64,000 nt of DNA, taken from NCBI GenBank assembly GCA_009363175.1, contig CP045205.1:3472001-3536000 (forward strand), read 5' to 3'. The notes under the pieces were generated by a model, which was given only the letters and a program-made list of their open reading frames with translations, was not told where the DNA came from and did not search any database. Positions within the stretch are counted from its first letter, which is position 1. The number at the start of each line of letters is the position of its first letter. Source of the stretch: Citrobacter telavivensis (lineage in GTDB: Bacteria > Pseudomonadota > Gammaproteobacteria > Enterobacterales > Enterobacteriaceae). Below, in pieces: positions 51,883 to 61,784 of this stretch. Both the position numbers and the translations under genes were made by a program.

Positions 51883-54800
51883 TTAGTTCTGAATGATCTC
51901 AACTATATGGTTTTGTCCGTCATCCTGCAGCGGTATTCTGTCATCAGGGAGGAGAACACCATCCAGTGTCACGCGATATTCTGCATCACCGCGTGAGACA
52001 CTAATCTGATAATGGCTTTCGCCATATTGATAGGCCATAGAAAAAGACGGCCACTCATCCGGTAACCGGGCATGAACACTAAAGTCAGTACCTGAACGTT
52101 TTATCCCCAGTAATTCCTCAGTAAGTAAACGCCAGGCCCAGCCTGCGGAACCGGTATACCAACTCCATCCTGCACGTCCGGTATGGGGAGCGACGCTGTA
52201 GACATCAGCACTCATGACATAAGGCTCCGCTTTATAAATCCCGACCGAGGCTGCATTCAGAGTATGATTTATAGGGTTGAGAATTGACCAGAGTTGCCAG
52301 GCACGTTCGGCATTCCCCATCCGGGCAAATGCCATCACGGCCCAGATGGCACCATGAGTATACTGCCCTCCGTTTTCCCGCACACCGGGCAGGTAGCCCT
52401 GTATGTAACCCGGATTTGGACCGTGTCCATCGAAAGGAGGCGTTAACAGTTTGATCAGTCCCCCTTCGTTATCAACAAGGTGCTTATCCAGCGCCTGCAT
52501 GGCCTTTGCGCACCGTTCCTGACTCGCGGCTCCGGACAATACAGACCAGCTCTGCGCAATCGCATCAATCCGGCAGTCCTGTGAGGCTTTCGACCCCAGG
52601 GGAGTTCCGTCGTCAAAATACCCGCGCCGGTACCATTCACCATCCCAGGCGTGGGCTTCGAGATTGCTTTGCAGGCGCAGAGCCTGTGAACGGCACATCG
52701 AGGCGATACTTTCATCCAGCCTGCGCTCCGCCAGCGCTGCAAACCGCTGCAAAATGTCATACAGGAAGAAGCCCAGCCAGACGCTTTCACCTTTGCCTTC
52801 GATACCCACCCGGTTCATCCCGTCATTCCAGTCACCAGCCCCCATCAACGGCAGACCATGCTCCCCGAACCGCTGTCCATGGCGAATAGCTTTGATGCAG
52901 TGTAACCAGAGAGTCTCTTCGGTGCCGCTGATGACCGGCGTGTCATAGATAGACTCTTCACCAGGTTGAAGCGGGCGTCCCTCCAGGTAAGGAATGCATA
53001 TTTCCAGTGCATCCGTATCCCCCGTCGTTTCAACATAGTGGCAAACAGCAAGCGGCAGCCACAGGTAGTCATCGGAACAGCGGGTACGAACACCGTTGCC
53101 GTGTGGCGGGTGCCACCAGTGCTGCACATCACCCTCGATAAACTGCCGTGATGCACAGAGTATTATCTGTTCACGCATCCGGTTCGGGGCAGCATGGCTC
53201 AGTGCCAGTGTATCCTGCAGTTGATCGCGAAAACCAAATGCACCGCCAGACTGATAGTAACCACTGCGGGCCATAAGGCGACAGGCTATTGTCTGATACA
53301 ACAGCCAGCCATTAACCAGTAAATTTACGGACGTGTCGGGGGTGTTAACCACGATTTTATCGAGCACATTGTGCCAGTGGTTATGAATATGGTTCAGCTC
53401 CTGGCGGACCGTATCCTCGTTCATGTAACGAGCCAGCGTCTCCTGAGCACAAACATCATTCTCCTCTGTGCCGAGGATAAAAATAAACGTCCTCTGATCT
53501 CCATCAATTAATGTAACCGTCGATTGTACCGCCCCGCAGGGATCCAGACCGGCGCCCGTCTTACCTGAAAGTCTGCGCAGTTTCATGGCCGACGGGGCGT
53601 GCAGGGAACCATTACGGCCGATAAACTCCCGGCGGTCCCCTGTCAGCGAACAATCATTACCGCTGACGGCAAAAAATGCAGTTCGGCCGCCACCATTATC
53701 ACCATAAAAGTTGTTCGCCAGCACCCCGCAGCCGCCAGGCGTTCTGGTCGCATGTGTCACAATGTGAGGGGCTGAGCGAGTTCGTGATCCTCCGAGCGTC
53801 CACTCCACATAGCCTGTGACGGAGAGTTTACGTGTCCGTCCCGAAGAGTTACTGAGCGTCAGGAGCACCAGTTTAACCGGTGCCTCTTCGGCAACCAGGA
53901 CCGTCAACTCGCTGTCTATACCACTCTCACGATGGGCAAAAACGCTGTAACCAAAACCATGGCGGGTCAGGTAATCACCGTGTCCGCGAACAGGCAAAGC
54001 CGTCGGTGACCAGCACTCACCGCTCTCTTCATCGCGCAGATAAAACGCTTCGCCGCTTCGATCACTCACCGGATCGTTCTCCCACGGTGTCAACCGGTAT
54101 TCATGTGCATTCTCATACCAAGAGTAGGCCTGTCCTGCCTCTGAAATCACACTGCCAAAATGGGAATTTGCCAGTACGTTTGACCAGGGAGCTGGTGTCT
54201 GCGCATTTTCCCGGAGGACAATCTGATACTCCCGACCATCCTGAGAAAATCCACCGTACCCATTGAAATGGCATAACTGACTGATATCGGGGCTCCAGTC
54301 CGTATGTTGATTACGCTCGCGCACAGCGCGCGGAATGAATGCTCTGGCCGGCAATTTCAGGGTATGTATACGCTGGTTAAGCTGCTCATTAATCCCCCCC
54401 GCGCGGTCATCAAGATAAAGACAGGCCACGCTCATCAAAAGCAACTTATCCTCAGCGGAGAGATGCTCACCATTACGGACAAAAAGCCCGCCTGTTTTGT
54501 CCAGCAGACTGGCTTCAGACCCGGCATAAATTAAATCCATAATCTGATTTTGTAATCCCTGCTGGTAGCCGCCGGGGCTGTTATTCAGGATAACCAAATC
54601 AACATCCAGCCCTTTCTGTCTCCAGTAACGGTGTGCCTGAATCAGTGTGGTCACTGAGGTTATACTTTCCTCGCTGGTTATACTAAACAACACTATCGGC
54701 AGATCGCCTGAAATTGCCCAGCCCCACAGACCGGACTGACCACGCCGGTTGCGGCTGATCACCTGGCCTTCAGCGCGCAACTCCTGGACAGGGTAAAGCA

Positions 54801-57800
54801 CAGCGCTGGCGAGACGATTGAACAAAGAGGCATCATCTTCACTGGCGTTCATCTGGCGTAATACTACCAGACTGTGAGACCAGGCCAGTTCAAAGACGCG
54901 ATCGGCGATAGGGTAATCGCGATATTTTTCCAGCAGCGCCAGGCTCTGTTGACGGGTCTCACTGATGCCATAAATAATATCAATCGTGACCGGCTGCCCC
55001 GGTTGCAGAATTATGGCATGGCGAATTGCCAGTATCGGATCCAACACTGACCCCGACGTGTTGCTGAGCGACCCTCCTGCCTCTATTGCCAGGGCATCAG
55101 CAGGGTTTCTGCCACGCCCGATAAATTTTGCCCTGTCCGTTTCAAACGAGACGTTATGTCGGTTATCGCCATGTACCACCATCATGTGAAACAGGCAGGG
55201 ACACGCTTCATCCGGGGAGCGCGGGCGCCGGTGGCAAAGAATAGCGTCACGCTCAGGATCCAGCTCAGTTTGAATAAACAGATTGCTGAATACCGGGTGT
55301 GTCAGATCGCTAGCATCAGGTGCCAGTACCACTTCAGCATAGGTTGTCAGTTCCAGAGAGCGGGGCTGACGCCCACGATGAATCAGTGTGAGCCGCCGCA
55401 ACTCAACATCATCCTCCGGGGAGATCACCACCTGAGTTTTGACACTGACTCCCCCAAAGGTGCGTCTGAATTCAGCCCCCGCATCGGTGAATAACACTTC
55501 CTCGTCGTGTCCGCTGGTATAGCCTGTCGGTTGCCAAGTATTGCTCCACACATTTCCCGTCTGTGTATCACGGATGTAGCAGAATGCTCCCCAGTTATCA
55601 CGGGTGGTATCACTGCGCCAGCGTGTTAGTGCAATATCGTTCCAGCGACTGTAACCACCGCCGCCCGCGGTCAACATCAGATGATAATGGCCGTTGGACA
55701 GGAGTTGAATATCAGGAGCTGGTGTATCCACGCCATAGAAAATACGGGGTTCATAGCGAACGGGTTTGACCCTGCCTTCATGAGATTCAAAATGGCGGCG
55801 CGGACTGTACAGATCGACCGCATCCGGTACGCGCTCTTGTAACAGCAGACTCGCTGACCGGAATACCGTACTGGACATGAATCGTTCAGTCATGGGGGCG
55901 TCAAGCAGCACATGAGCCAGTGCCTGAAATGCCATGCCCTGGTGGTGCGCCATCCAGGACTGTACCACCGCATAGAGCTGGCCGGTTGCGAGGCGTGAGG
56001 GGGTATAGTCCAGCGCTTCATAAAAGCCGTATTCGCCGTGTGCGCCATTTTTTTGCAGTCTGAACAGGTTCTCACAGGCTCTTTGTGGAGAAACCATCAG
56101 CGCCAGCATTGTGGCGTAAGGTGCGACAACCATGTCATCGGCAAGTCCCCTGCGCAGACCAAGACCCGGTACGCCAAATGCCTGATACTGATAATTATGC
56201 TGAACATCAAAAGCATGATAGCCAGACTCTGAAACGCCCCATGGTACCCCGCGTTCTTTCCCCCAGTGAATCTGGCGCATAACCGCCGACTGACTCATTT
56301 CTTCGAGCAGGCTGCCGGGCCAGGTGGGCATCACCAGATTTGGCATCAGATATTCAAACATGGACCCGCTCCATGACATCAGGGCAGTTTCACTATCAAT
56401 CGTGGTAAACAGTCGACCCAGCGCGTACCAGCTTTTAAGAGGTAGCTGATTAGTCGCAATGGCAAGAAAACTGGTCAGGCGGATTTCAGACGGCAGGAGA
56501 TCGTAGTGGCTCTTGTCAGGCGTATTCGTGTCACAGTTATAACCGATACTGAGCAAACTGGTTGCTTCGCTGTACAGAAAGGCGAAATCCATCCGGGCAT
56601 GCTCATCCAGCCGCTGTTCAAGTTCGGTGATAATATTCAGTCGCATTCGGGCCTGCTCCATCGCTGACGCCGGTGATGTTCCTGTACCGGTTAATGTCGG
56701 ACGAGCAAGCTCGCTCAACGTCGGCAGCGTCTGTTCGTTCCACGATACAGGTAACCAGCCAAGCAACAACGACCACTCATGGCAGAACTGAACCAGTTGA
56801 TGCTCCAGATGTCCTGCCCAGCGAATCTGAAGGGGTGATCCTTGATGACATAACGTGGACAGATGGTTGCACTGGATGCTCATGTTTTTCAGTTCGCTGA
56901 AAAACGCCTGTGGAGAGAGTGACATCGCGCTCAGGCAGTGTTTGCGTAGCAGCCGCAGGCTGTCTGGTAGGTTTTGACCCCACTGTTTTTCCAGAATATC
57001 CAGCGTATCGCTCAGTCCTGCCAGTATCTGTTGGCTGTTTAAAACAGGCTGATGACGCATGGAGGACAGCCCTGCACGCAGCGTCAACAAATGCCCGGCC
57101 ATATTGCCGCTGTCGACGCTGGAGATATAGCGTGGACTGAGGGGGATCAGCGTACGGGTGTCATACCAGTTGTAGAGATGGCCCCGGTAGTGCTCCATTT
57201 TATCCAGCGTGTCGAGCGTGAGCGACACGCGCCGGAGCACCTCTCCGCCGGGCAGGTAGCCAAAGTCCCATGCCGTCAGGTTAGCCATAAGTGAAAGACC
57301 AATATTGGTAGGTGAAGTTCGATGTGCCACCGTCGGTTGTGGTATTTCCTGATAATTATCAGGCGGAAGCCAGTTCTCTTTTGCTGTGACAAAGGTTTCA
57401 AAAAAAGCCCAGATTTCACGGCTTGTCTGGCGTAACAGCTGTTTTTGTTCCTGATTTGGCGAAAATACCTTACGCACGGGCTGGCGACTCAACCAGCTCA
57501 TCAGCAGCGGTGCCACACACCATAACAAACCGATCGGCAACGCAATCCACAGCAGTTGGGGGGTAAATTGTCCGGTCAGTATTATCAGCGTCACGCCACC
57601 GGCAACATTCAGCCACATCGCCTGATAAAAACATGCAACAGTGGGTCTGGCCTGATTACTGTCCTGGCTGTGGCTGACCCACTGGCTGAGGTGACGCCTG
57701 CTTATCCCCAGTCGCCATAGCGTCACGGCGATCGCTTTCAGTGAATATCCGGCTTCGTGCGGCAGTATCGCAAAATTAAGACCGATACCTGACAGACGCT

Positions 57801-60462
57801 TCAGCGCGCCCGCCCCCACAAGTAACAGATGCGGCTTCAGGCGGCGGCGCAGAGGTTTATTGAGAAGGTCATGGGTGATGCAGAGGATGGCTGGCAACAG
57901 CCAAATCAGTGACAGTATGCCCAGCCAGTAAACCGGATTGGGTACCCAAAGCAGGGTGAAGTACAGCAATACCAGTAAAGAGGGGGCTACCAGACTGCGA
58001 CGTAGATTATCGAGTAATTTCCAGTAAGAAAGCGCGGTCAGCGGATTCCGGGCACAGGTTCCATCGGCTTTTCTGACACGTGGTTTCAGCCAGTTAAGCA
58101 GTTGCCAGTCACCCCGGATCCAGCGTGAACGGCGTGCAACATCCGACAGATAATTATTAGGGTACTGTTCGTAGAGTAACACCTCACTCAGCAGACCCGA
58201 GCGCGCATAGCACCCTTCAAGGAGATCATGGCTGAGAACCAGATTTTCCGGACAGGTATTGGCAGTAGCCTGCATAAAAATGTCAACATCGTAAATCCCT
58301 TTGCCCACGAACGATCCTTCCCCAAAGAGATCCTGATAGATATCCGAAGACATCATCGAATAGGGGTTATTACCCGGTATGCTGCTGCGCAGGGCTGCGT
58401 AACGCCCCTGACCATCGCGTGGTATCTCCTCCGCAAGACCGGGTTGCAGAATGCCAAATCCTTTGACAACCCTCTGGCGTAGCGGATCATACTCTGGCGT
58501 ATTCAGCGGATGCGCCATCGCCGCAACCAGTTTATGTGCCGTATCGCGCGGCAGCACCGTATCACTGTCCAGGGTAATGACGTATTTAATGTAACCCGGT
58601 AAAAGGTGTGCAGGCATGTCTGCAACGCTGACGAATTGCGTTCCCGGATGGCGCAACCAGCTGTTCAGTAACGCCAGTTTTCCCCGCTTGCGTTCATAAC
58701 CTATCCACATTCCTTCCGCGGGGTTCCATTCAGGCTGGCGATGTAACAGATAAAAACGTGGTCGGCCGGAGGGGTAGCGCCGATTCAGCGCCTGCGTATC
58801 GGCGATAGCCTGTCTGAGCAGCGCGTGACTTTCCGGCGAGGGTTCATTTTCAGAATCAGCAAAATCAGTGAGCAGCGCGAACCTGAGATTTTCGTTTTCA
58901 TTCCCAAGCCAGCAGACTTCAAGACTGGTGAGGAGCTGGATGAAACTTTCGTGGCTGGTCAGCATGCAGGGAATGACTAACATGGTGGCACTGTCAGCGG
59001 GAATACCGGCTGAAAAATCCATCCCCGGCAAGGGGCGAGGAACGCGAAAACGGGTGGTTGCATCACTGAGCAAATCGCTCATTAACTGAGTTAATGCGAT
59101 AATCAGAGGTAATATCACCGCGATCAATAGCCAGTCTGCGCCCTGCATGGCGGTTTCGTGCAATATTGCTGCGGTCGCTGCGGTTGTCAGCAACGCCAGG
59201 CTTCCAAGCCATGACAGCAGGGTTATTCTGTTGAAACTGTGCCGCAAGCGTATGAGCCTTGAGGCGTCTGCCAGGAGATGAATATCCAGCGCCTGTCGAC
59301 CTTCGCCCGCAAGATAATAACCAACATGATGTTCCGGTGTATCAGGCGCTTTTTCCTCTGAAAACGCCAGCGCCGTCTCAGCAACCTCAGGCTCGCTGAG
59401 ACCGCTGTCTCTGGCCAGAACCTCAACTACGTGCCGGTAATGATCCCGGGTATTGAAGTGCATCCGGGGATAGATGCCGGCAGGATCATTGCGTAATGCC
59501 TGTTCGACAACGCTTATCGTTTCGGCGAAATCAGCCCAGTCCGTTTCACTCAATAAACGCAGGCCCGCGATGCTGTTACTGACGGACAGCTGGCTGGCGG
59601 CAAGCTGCTGATTGAAACTATGTATGAGAACGTCAGTGGTGATCCCCTGTTCCCGAAGGCACTGATCAACCCAGGTCAGAGGTAACGACAGCGCGTTGCC
59701 ATGCCCCTGCAGGCGCCGCACCAGCTCTGCGACAAACGCGCTGGTTAACGGAGGTCGGGAGCGCGCCATATCGGCAACCACCATGATTAAATCACCAGGC
59801 GCACTCTCTGCGCATTCGACAATCCTTGTTATCCACGTATCAGCAAGGTTTCTGTCCTGCTGCGCTTTTATCACTTCCATACTGATACGACGAAGATTTT
59901 CAATCAGCGCAAGGCGCAGCATTCCCGGTAACGCCCAGACTTCACCCAGCGTCAGCGGCGTCACCTGTTGATAGGCAGTGAGATAGCTGGTCAGGCTGGC
60001 TGCATCCCAGCGACCATCGCCGTGAGCTATGGCCTCTGATGCAATATGGTAAATTCGCGGGCAATTCAGCGACATCAGCGATGGGAGACCTTTACCAAAG
60101 CTTTTCGGCAAGTGCTGGCGGACAGTGCGGATTTGTTCCTCAACCAGATAATAATTGTCCAGCAACCACTCCCCGGCGGGCATGATACTGGTCTTTTTAC
60201 CCGAGTTAAGCTCATAGCAGTTTTGGGTGATGACTGCCTCATTGTCGCCGAGTCTTTTCAGAAGGTAATACGGAAGTTTATCCGGCGATATTTTATGGGT
60301 CCGTGCCAGTTTCTGACCGTAGCGTTCCATCTGGGCGGTCGAAAAGAGTTCTGACTGCAGAGTGCTTTCACCGGAAGGATCGTTCGCCGAAAACATAACG
60401 TTTCCGGAGGCATTCTCAGGAATACGGGAGCGGTTAAACCATGCTCTGGGGTTCATTTTCAT
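51883..60462 (-). CDS. Cyclic beta-1,2-glucan synthase (NdvB/ChvB type)
   Basis: The 2859-residue inner membrane enzyme builds, cyclises and trims beta-1,2-glucans. An N-terminal soluble part (1-410) is followed by membrane helices (about 415-470), a glycosyltransferase domain (about 490-800) with LDSDTVLPRD near 634 and RRSRWIRGDWQLL near 775, then more helices (about 825-860, 945-990). A glycoamylase-type domain follows (about 1070-1530; SGSMFEYLMPNLV, GVSESGYHAFD). Two GH94-like sandwich domains come next, and a phosphorylase barrel with GDWNDGMNRVG near 2543 supplies the general acid. The start ATG lacks a strong ribosome site, so the N-terminus is uncertain. No transporter of the NdvA type is adjacent. 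Confidence 0.93.
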   Translation of the reverse strand: MKMNPRAWFNRSRIPENASGNVMFSANDPSGESTLQSELFSTAQMERYGQKLARTHKISPDKLPYYLLKRLGDNEAVITQNCYELNSGKKTSIMPAGEWLLDNYYLVEEQIRTVRQHLPKSFGKGLPSLMSLNCPRIYHIASEAIAHGDGRWDAASLTSYLTAYQQVTPLTLGEVWALPGMLRLALIENLRRISMEVIKAQQDRNLADTWITRIVECAESAPGDLIMVVADMARSRPPLTSAFVAELVRRLQGHGNALSLPLTWVDQCLREQGITTDVLIHSFNQQLAASQLSVSNSIAGLRLLSETDWADFAETISVVEQALRNDPAGIYPRMHFNTRDHYRHVVEVLARDSGLSEPEVAETALAFSEEKAPDTPEHHVGYYLAGEGRQALDIHLLADASRLIRLRHSFNRITLLSWLGSLALLTTAATAAILHETAMQGADWLLIAVILPLIIALTQLMSDLLSDATTRFRVPRPLPGMDFSAGIPADSATMLVIPCMLTSHESFIQLLTSLEVCWLGNENENLRFALLTDFADSENEPSPESHALLRQAIADTQALNRRYPSGRPRFYLLHRQPEWNPAEGMWIGYERKRGKLALLNSWLRHPGTQFVSVADMPAHLLPGYIKYVITLDSDTVLPRDTAHKLVAAMAHPLNTPEYDPLRQRVVKGFGILQPGLAEEIPRDGQGRYAALRSSIPGNNPYSMMSSDIYQDLFGEGSFVGKGIYDVDIFMQATANTCPENLVLSHDLLEGCYARSGLLSEVLLYEQYPNNYLSDVARRSRWIRGDWQLLNWLKPRVRKADGTCARNPLTALSYWKLLDNLRRSLVAPSLLVLLYFTLLWVPNPVYWLGILSLIWLLPAILCITHDLLNKPLRRRLKPHLLLVGAGALKRLSGIGLNFAILPHEAGYSLKAIAVTLWRLGISRRHLSQWVSHSQDSNQARPTVACFYQAMWLNVAGGVTLIILTGQFTPQLLWIALPIGLLWCVAPLLMSWLSRQPVRKVFSPNQEQKQLLRQTSREIWAFFETFVTAKENWLPPDNYQEIPQPTVAHRTSPTNIGLSLMANLTAWDFGYLPGGEVLRRVSLTLDTLDKMEHYRGHLYNWYDTRTLIPLSPRYISSVDSGNMAGHLLTLRAGLSSMRHQPVLNSQQILAGLSDTLDILEKQWGQNLPDSLRLLRKHCLSAMSLSPQAFFSELKNMSIQCNHLSTLCHQGSPLQIRWAGHLEHQLVQFCHEWSLLLGWLPVSWNEQTLPTLSELARPTLTGTGTSPASAMEQARMRLNIITELEQRLDEHARMDFAFLYSEATSLLSIGYNCDTNTPDKSHYDLLPSEIRLTSFLAIATNQLPLKSWYALGRLFTTIDSETALMSWSGSMFEYLMPNLVMPTWPGSLLEEMSQSAVMRQIHWGKERGVPWGVSESGYHAFDVQHNYQYQAFGVPGLGLRRGLADDMVVAPYATMLALMVSPQRACENLFRLQKNGAHGEYGFYEALDYTPSRLATGQLYAVVQSWMAHHQGMAFQALAHVLLDAPMTERFMSSTVFRSASLLLQERVPDAVDLYSPRRHFESHEGRVKPVRYEPRIFYGVDTPAPDIQLLSNGHYHLMLTAGGGGYSRWNDIALTRWRSDTTRDNWGAFCYIRDTQTGNVWSNTWQPTGYTSGHDEEVLFTDAGAEFRRTFGGVSVKTQVVISPEDDVELRRLTLIHRGRQPRSLELTTYAEVVLAPDASDLTHPVFSNLFIQTELDPERDAILCHRRPRSPDEACPCLFHMMVVHGDNRHNVSFETDRAKFIGRGRNPADALAIEAGGSLSNTSGSVLDPILAIRHAIILQPGQPVTIDIIYGISETRQQSLALLEKYRDYPIADRVFELAWSHSLVVLRQMNASEDDASLFNRLASAVLYPVQELRAEGQVISRNRRGQSGLWGWAISGDLPIVLFSITSEESITSVTTLIQAHRYWRQKGLDVDLVILNNSPGGYQQGLQNQIMDLIYAGSEASLLDKTGGLFVRNGEHLSAEDKLLLMSVACLYLDDRAGGINEQLNQRIHTLKLPARAFIPRAVRERNQHTDWSPDISQLCHFNGYGGFSQDGREYQIVLRENAQTPAPWSNVLANSHFGSVISEAGQAYSWYENAHEYRLTPWENDPVSDRSGEAFYLRDEESGECWSPTALPVRGHGDYLTRHGFGYSVFAHRESGIDSELTVLVAEEAPVKLVLLTLSNSSGRTRKLSVTGYVEWTLGGSRTRSAPHIVTHATRTPGGCGVLANNFYGDNGGGRTAFFAVSGNDCSLTGDRREFIGRNGSLHAPSAMKLRRLSGKTGAGLDPCGAVQSTVTLIDGDQRTFIFILGTEENDVCAQETLARYMNEDTVRQELNHIHNHWHNVLDKIVVNTPDTSVNLLVNGWLLYQTIACRLMARSGYYQSGGAFGFRDQLQDTLALSHAAPNRMREQIILCASRQFIEGDVQHWWHPPHGNGVRTRCSDDYLWLPLAVCHYVETTGDTDALEICIPYLEGRPLQPGEESIYDTPVISGTEETLWLHCIKAIRHGQRFGEHGLPLMGAGDWNDGMNRVGIEGKGESVWLGFFLYDILQRFAALAERRLDESIASMCRSQALRLQSNLEAHAWDGEWYRRGYFDDGTPLGSKASQDCRIDAIAQSWSVLSGAASQERCAKAMQALDKHLVDNEGGLIKLLTPPFDGHGPNPGYIQGYLPGVRENGGQYTHGAIWAVMAFARMGNAERAWQLWSILNPINHTLNAASVGIYKAEPYVMSADVYSVAPHTGRAGWSWYTGSAGWAWRLLTEELLGIKRSGTDFSVHARLPDEWPSFSMAYQYGESHYQISVSRGDAEYRVTLDGVLLPDDRIPLQDDGQNHIVEIIQN

Positions 60463-60617
60463 AGCGTTGCTCTGATGCGACGTTAGCGCGCAGGAGCAGT
60501 TGCGAAATCAGTTCAGAAACGTTCTCTCAGGATGGGCGTAAGGCATCAGGGATTTAACAGCTGCTGGAATTTAACTTAAGTATAGAGCATGGGCTCTGAA
60601 TGCTGTTTTAGTTGGGA

Positions 60618-60782
60618 TTAGCGTCGGGAGATAAACAGAGCCTTACAGCCGGGGCAAAGCATGGCCTGATTGCGCCGGATTTTTAACAAGGGTTGAGCTG
60701 ATTTTAAGCCACAAACCGGGCAGGTGGCGGTGGCGGTAGACGCACCGCTGAAAAGTTTCATTGCGTAATTGATAATAGACAT
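60618..60782 (-). CDS. Small CPxC zinc-ribbon protein downstream of cspH
   Basis: The 54-residue product has ATCPVCGLKSAQ and MLCPGCKALFISRR, a two-knuckle zinc ribbon like the genes at 51298 and 39737. It starts MSIINYAMKLFSGAST. It lies 81 bases downstream of the cspH-like gene on the same strand, like ynfQ behind cspI. AAAGGTTAATGG precedes the ATG. It is a good candidate for co-expression in cold. Function unknown. Confidence 0.75.
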   Translation of the reverse strand: MSIINYAMKLFSGASTATATCPVCGLKSAQPLLKIRRNQAMLCPGCKALFISRR

Positions 60783-60863
60783 AACCATTAACCTTTCAAT
60801 GAATGAGCTTCACCGTATCACATGTGGTTAAGTTTTAATCTATTTATTTTGAAGCACTGAAAT

Positions 60864-61076
60864 TCAGGAAAGGTAGATGTTCGCAGCCATAGGCCCCCTG
60901 AGATCGTTGAACCGGCAAATTTCAATGCGGTTTCCTGAGATGAGTAATTCTGATTCACGGGAGTTAACGTCCGAAATGTGAAGCAGAACGTCTTTTCGGC
61001 CATCTGAAGGGGTGATGAGGCCCTTACCACTGAAAATGTCAAAGCTTTTGACAATTCCTGTCATTTTATGGGACAA
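60864..61076 (-). CDS. cspH: CspH-like cold-shock-family protein, TTG start
   Basis: The 70-residue protein aligns with E. coli CspH (KMTGIVKSFDIFSGKGLITPSDGRKDV... AANIYLS). The RNA-binding aromatic residues of CspA (KGFGFI, VFVHF) are replaced (GKGLI, VLLHI), as in CspF/CspH, so nucleic acid binding may be weak. The start codon read is TTG at 61074-61076, placed 7 bases after AGGAA; the next ATG is four codons inside. It is followed by a zinc-ribbon gene and then the glucan synthase upstream region. Confidence 0.85.
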   Translation of the reverse strand: MSHKMTGIVKSFDIFSGKGLITPSDGRKDVLLHISDVNSRESELLISGNRIEICRFNDLRGPMAANIYLS

Positions 61077-61221
61077 GTCAATTCCTGCTTCAGTAATACG
61101 TCGATTACCGCTTACCCAAGTGATATTTCCAATACTCGGTTATTCATCAAGATCCCGCATATCGCATCGACCGTCAGGCACCTTTCAACGTAGTCAGTTG
61201 CTGGTGAAGGGAAGCCCATAG

Positions 61222-61464
61222 CTAAAGTCCTCCGTTTGGATTGAAGAGCTGAAATGTACGGTTCTCACCTTCCTGCGTTGATACATCATGGAAGGTTGTC
61301 ACGTACCATTCGATCCATTCGTTGGCCTGCTTCATGCTCCAGTGACAGTTAACCTTACTCAGTTCCTGGACAAACTGCTGCGTGGTGACAGTTTTCCGGC
61401 CGTTCGGTTCTTGCTGTATCGAAGCATGCCAGGCTAATTCAATATCGCTACGTCGTGACATCAT
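61222..61464 (-). CDS. Prophage-borne small protein, SOS-linked
   Basis: The 80-residue product MMSRRSDIELAWHASIQQEP ends in RTFQLFNPNGGL. It is common in lambdoid prophage ends by my recollection but without a named function. GAGGGTGAA stands before the ATG at 61462-61464. It diverges from the dinI-like gene, and a LexA box lies in the spacer, so it is probably SOS-induced. It marks the near end of the prophage. Confidence 0.7.
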   Translation of the reverse strand: MMSRRSDIELAWHASIQQEPNGRKTVTTQQFVQELSKVNCHWSMKQANEWIEWYVTTFHDVSTQEGENRTFQLFNPNGGL

Positions 61465-61504
61465 TTCACCCTCTTTTGAGTGCTGGATAAAAACACAGTA
61501 TAAA

Positions 61505-61524
61505 TACTGTATATCCAACCAGTA
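61505..61524. promoter_or_regulatory. LexA (SOS) box
   Basis: TACTGTATATCCAACCAGTA fits the LexA consensus CTG-N10-CAG with flanking TA/TA. It lies 17 bases before the dinI-like start and about 40 bases before the divergent ORF, within reach of both promoters. Confidence 0.85.
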
Positions 61525-61541
61525 AAGAGGGAAGGGAAAAT

Positions 61542-61781
61542 ATGTTTGTTGAGCTGGTTTATGACAAGAGAAACGTTGCTGGATTGCCAGGAGCAAGTAG
61601 CATCATTCTGGCAGAACTGACAAAGCGGGTGCACCGGATTTTTCCCGATGCCGAGGTGAAGGTAAAGCCAATGCAGGCCAATGCTTTAAACAGCGACTGC
61701 ACAAAAACTGAGAAAGAAAGGCTGAACCGCATGCTTGAGGAAATGTTCGAAGAATCTGACATGTGGCTGGTGAGCGAGTGA
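61542..61781 (+). CDS. DinI-family protein (prophage)
   Basis: The 79-residue protein is of the DinI type, modulating RecA filaments and the SOS response. The typical start MFVELVYDKRNVAGLPGAS and C-terminal acidic helix ERLNRMLEEMFEESDMW are present. The strong ribosome site GAGGGAAGGG lies in the LexA-controlled leader. It is one of the common terminal genes in lambdoid prophages. The next gene follows after 3 bases. Confidence 0.9.
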   Translation: MFVELVYDKRNVAGLPGASSIILAELTKRVHRIFPDAEVKVKPMQANALNSDCTKTEKERLNRMLEEMFEESDMWLVSE

Positions 61782-61784
61782 ACT

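Noticed and set aside
60818..61054. 78-codon frame overlapping cspH
   Set aside because: Out-of-frame shadow of cspH; it has no zinc-ribbon motif, unlike the ynfQ frame behind cspI.
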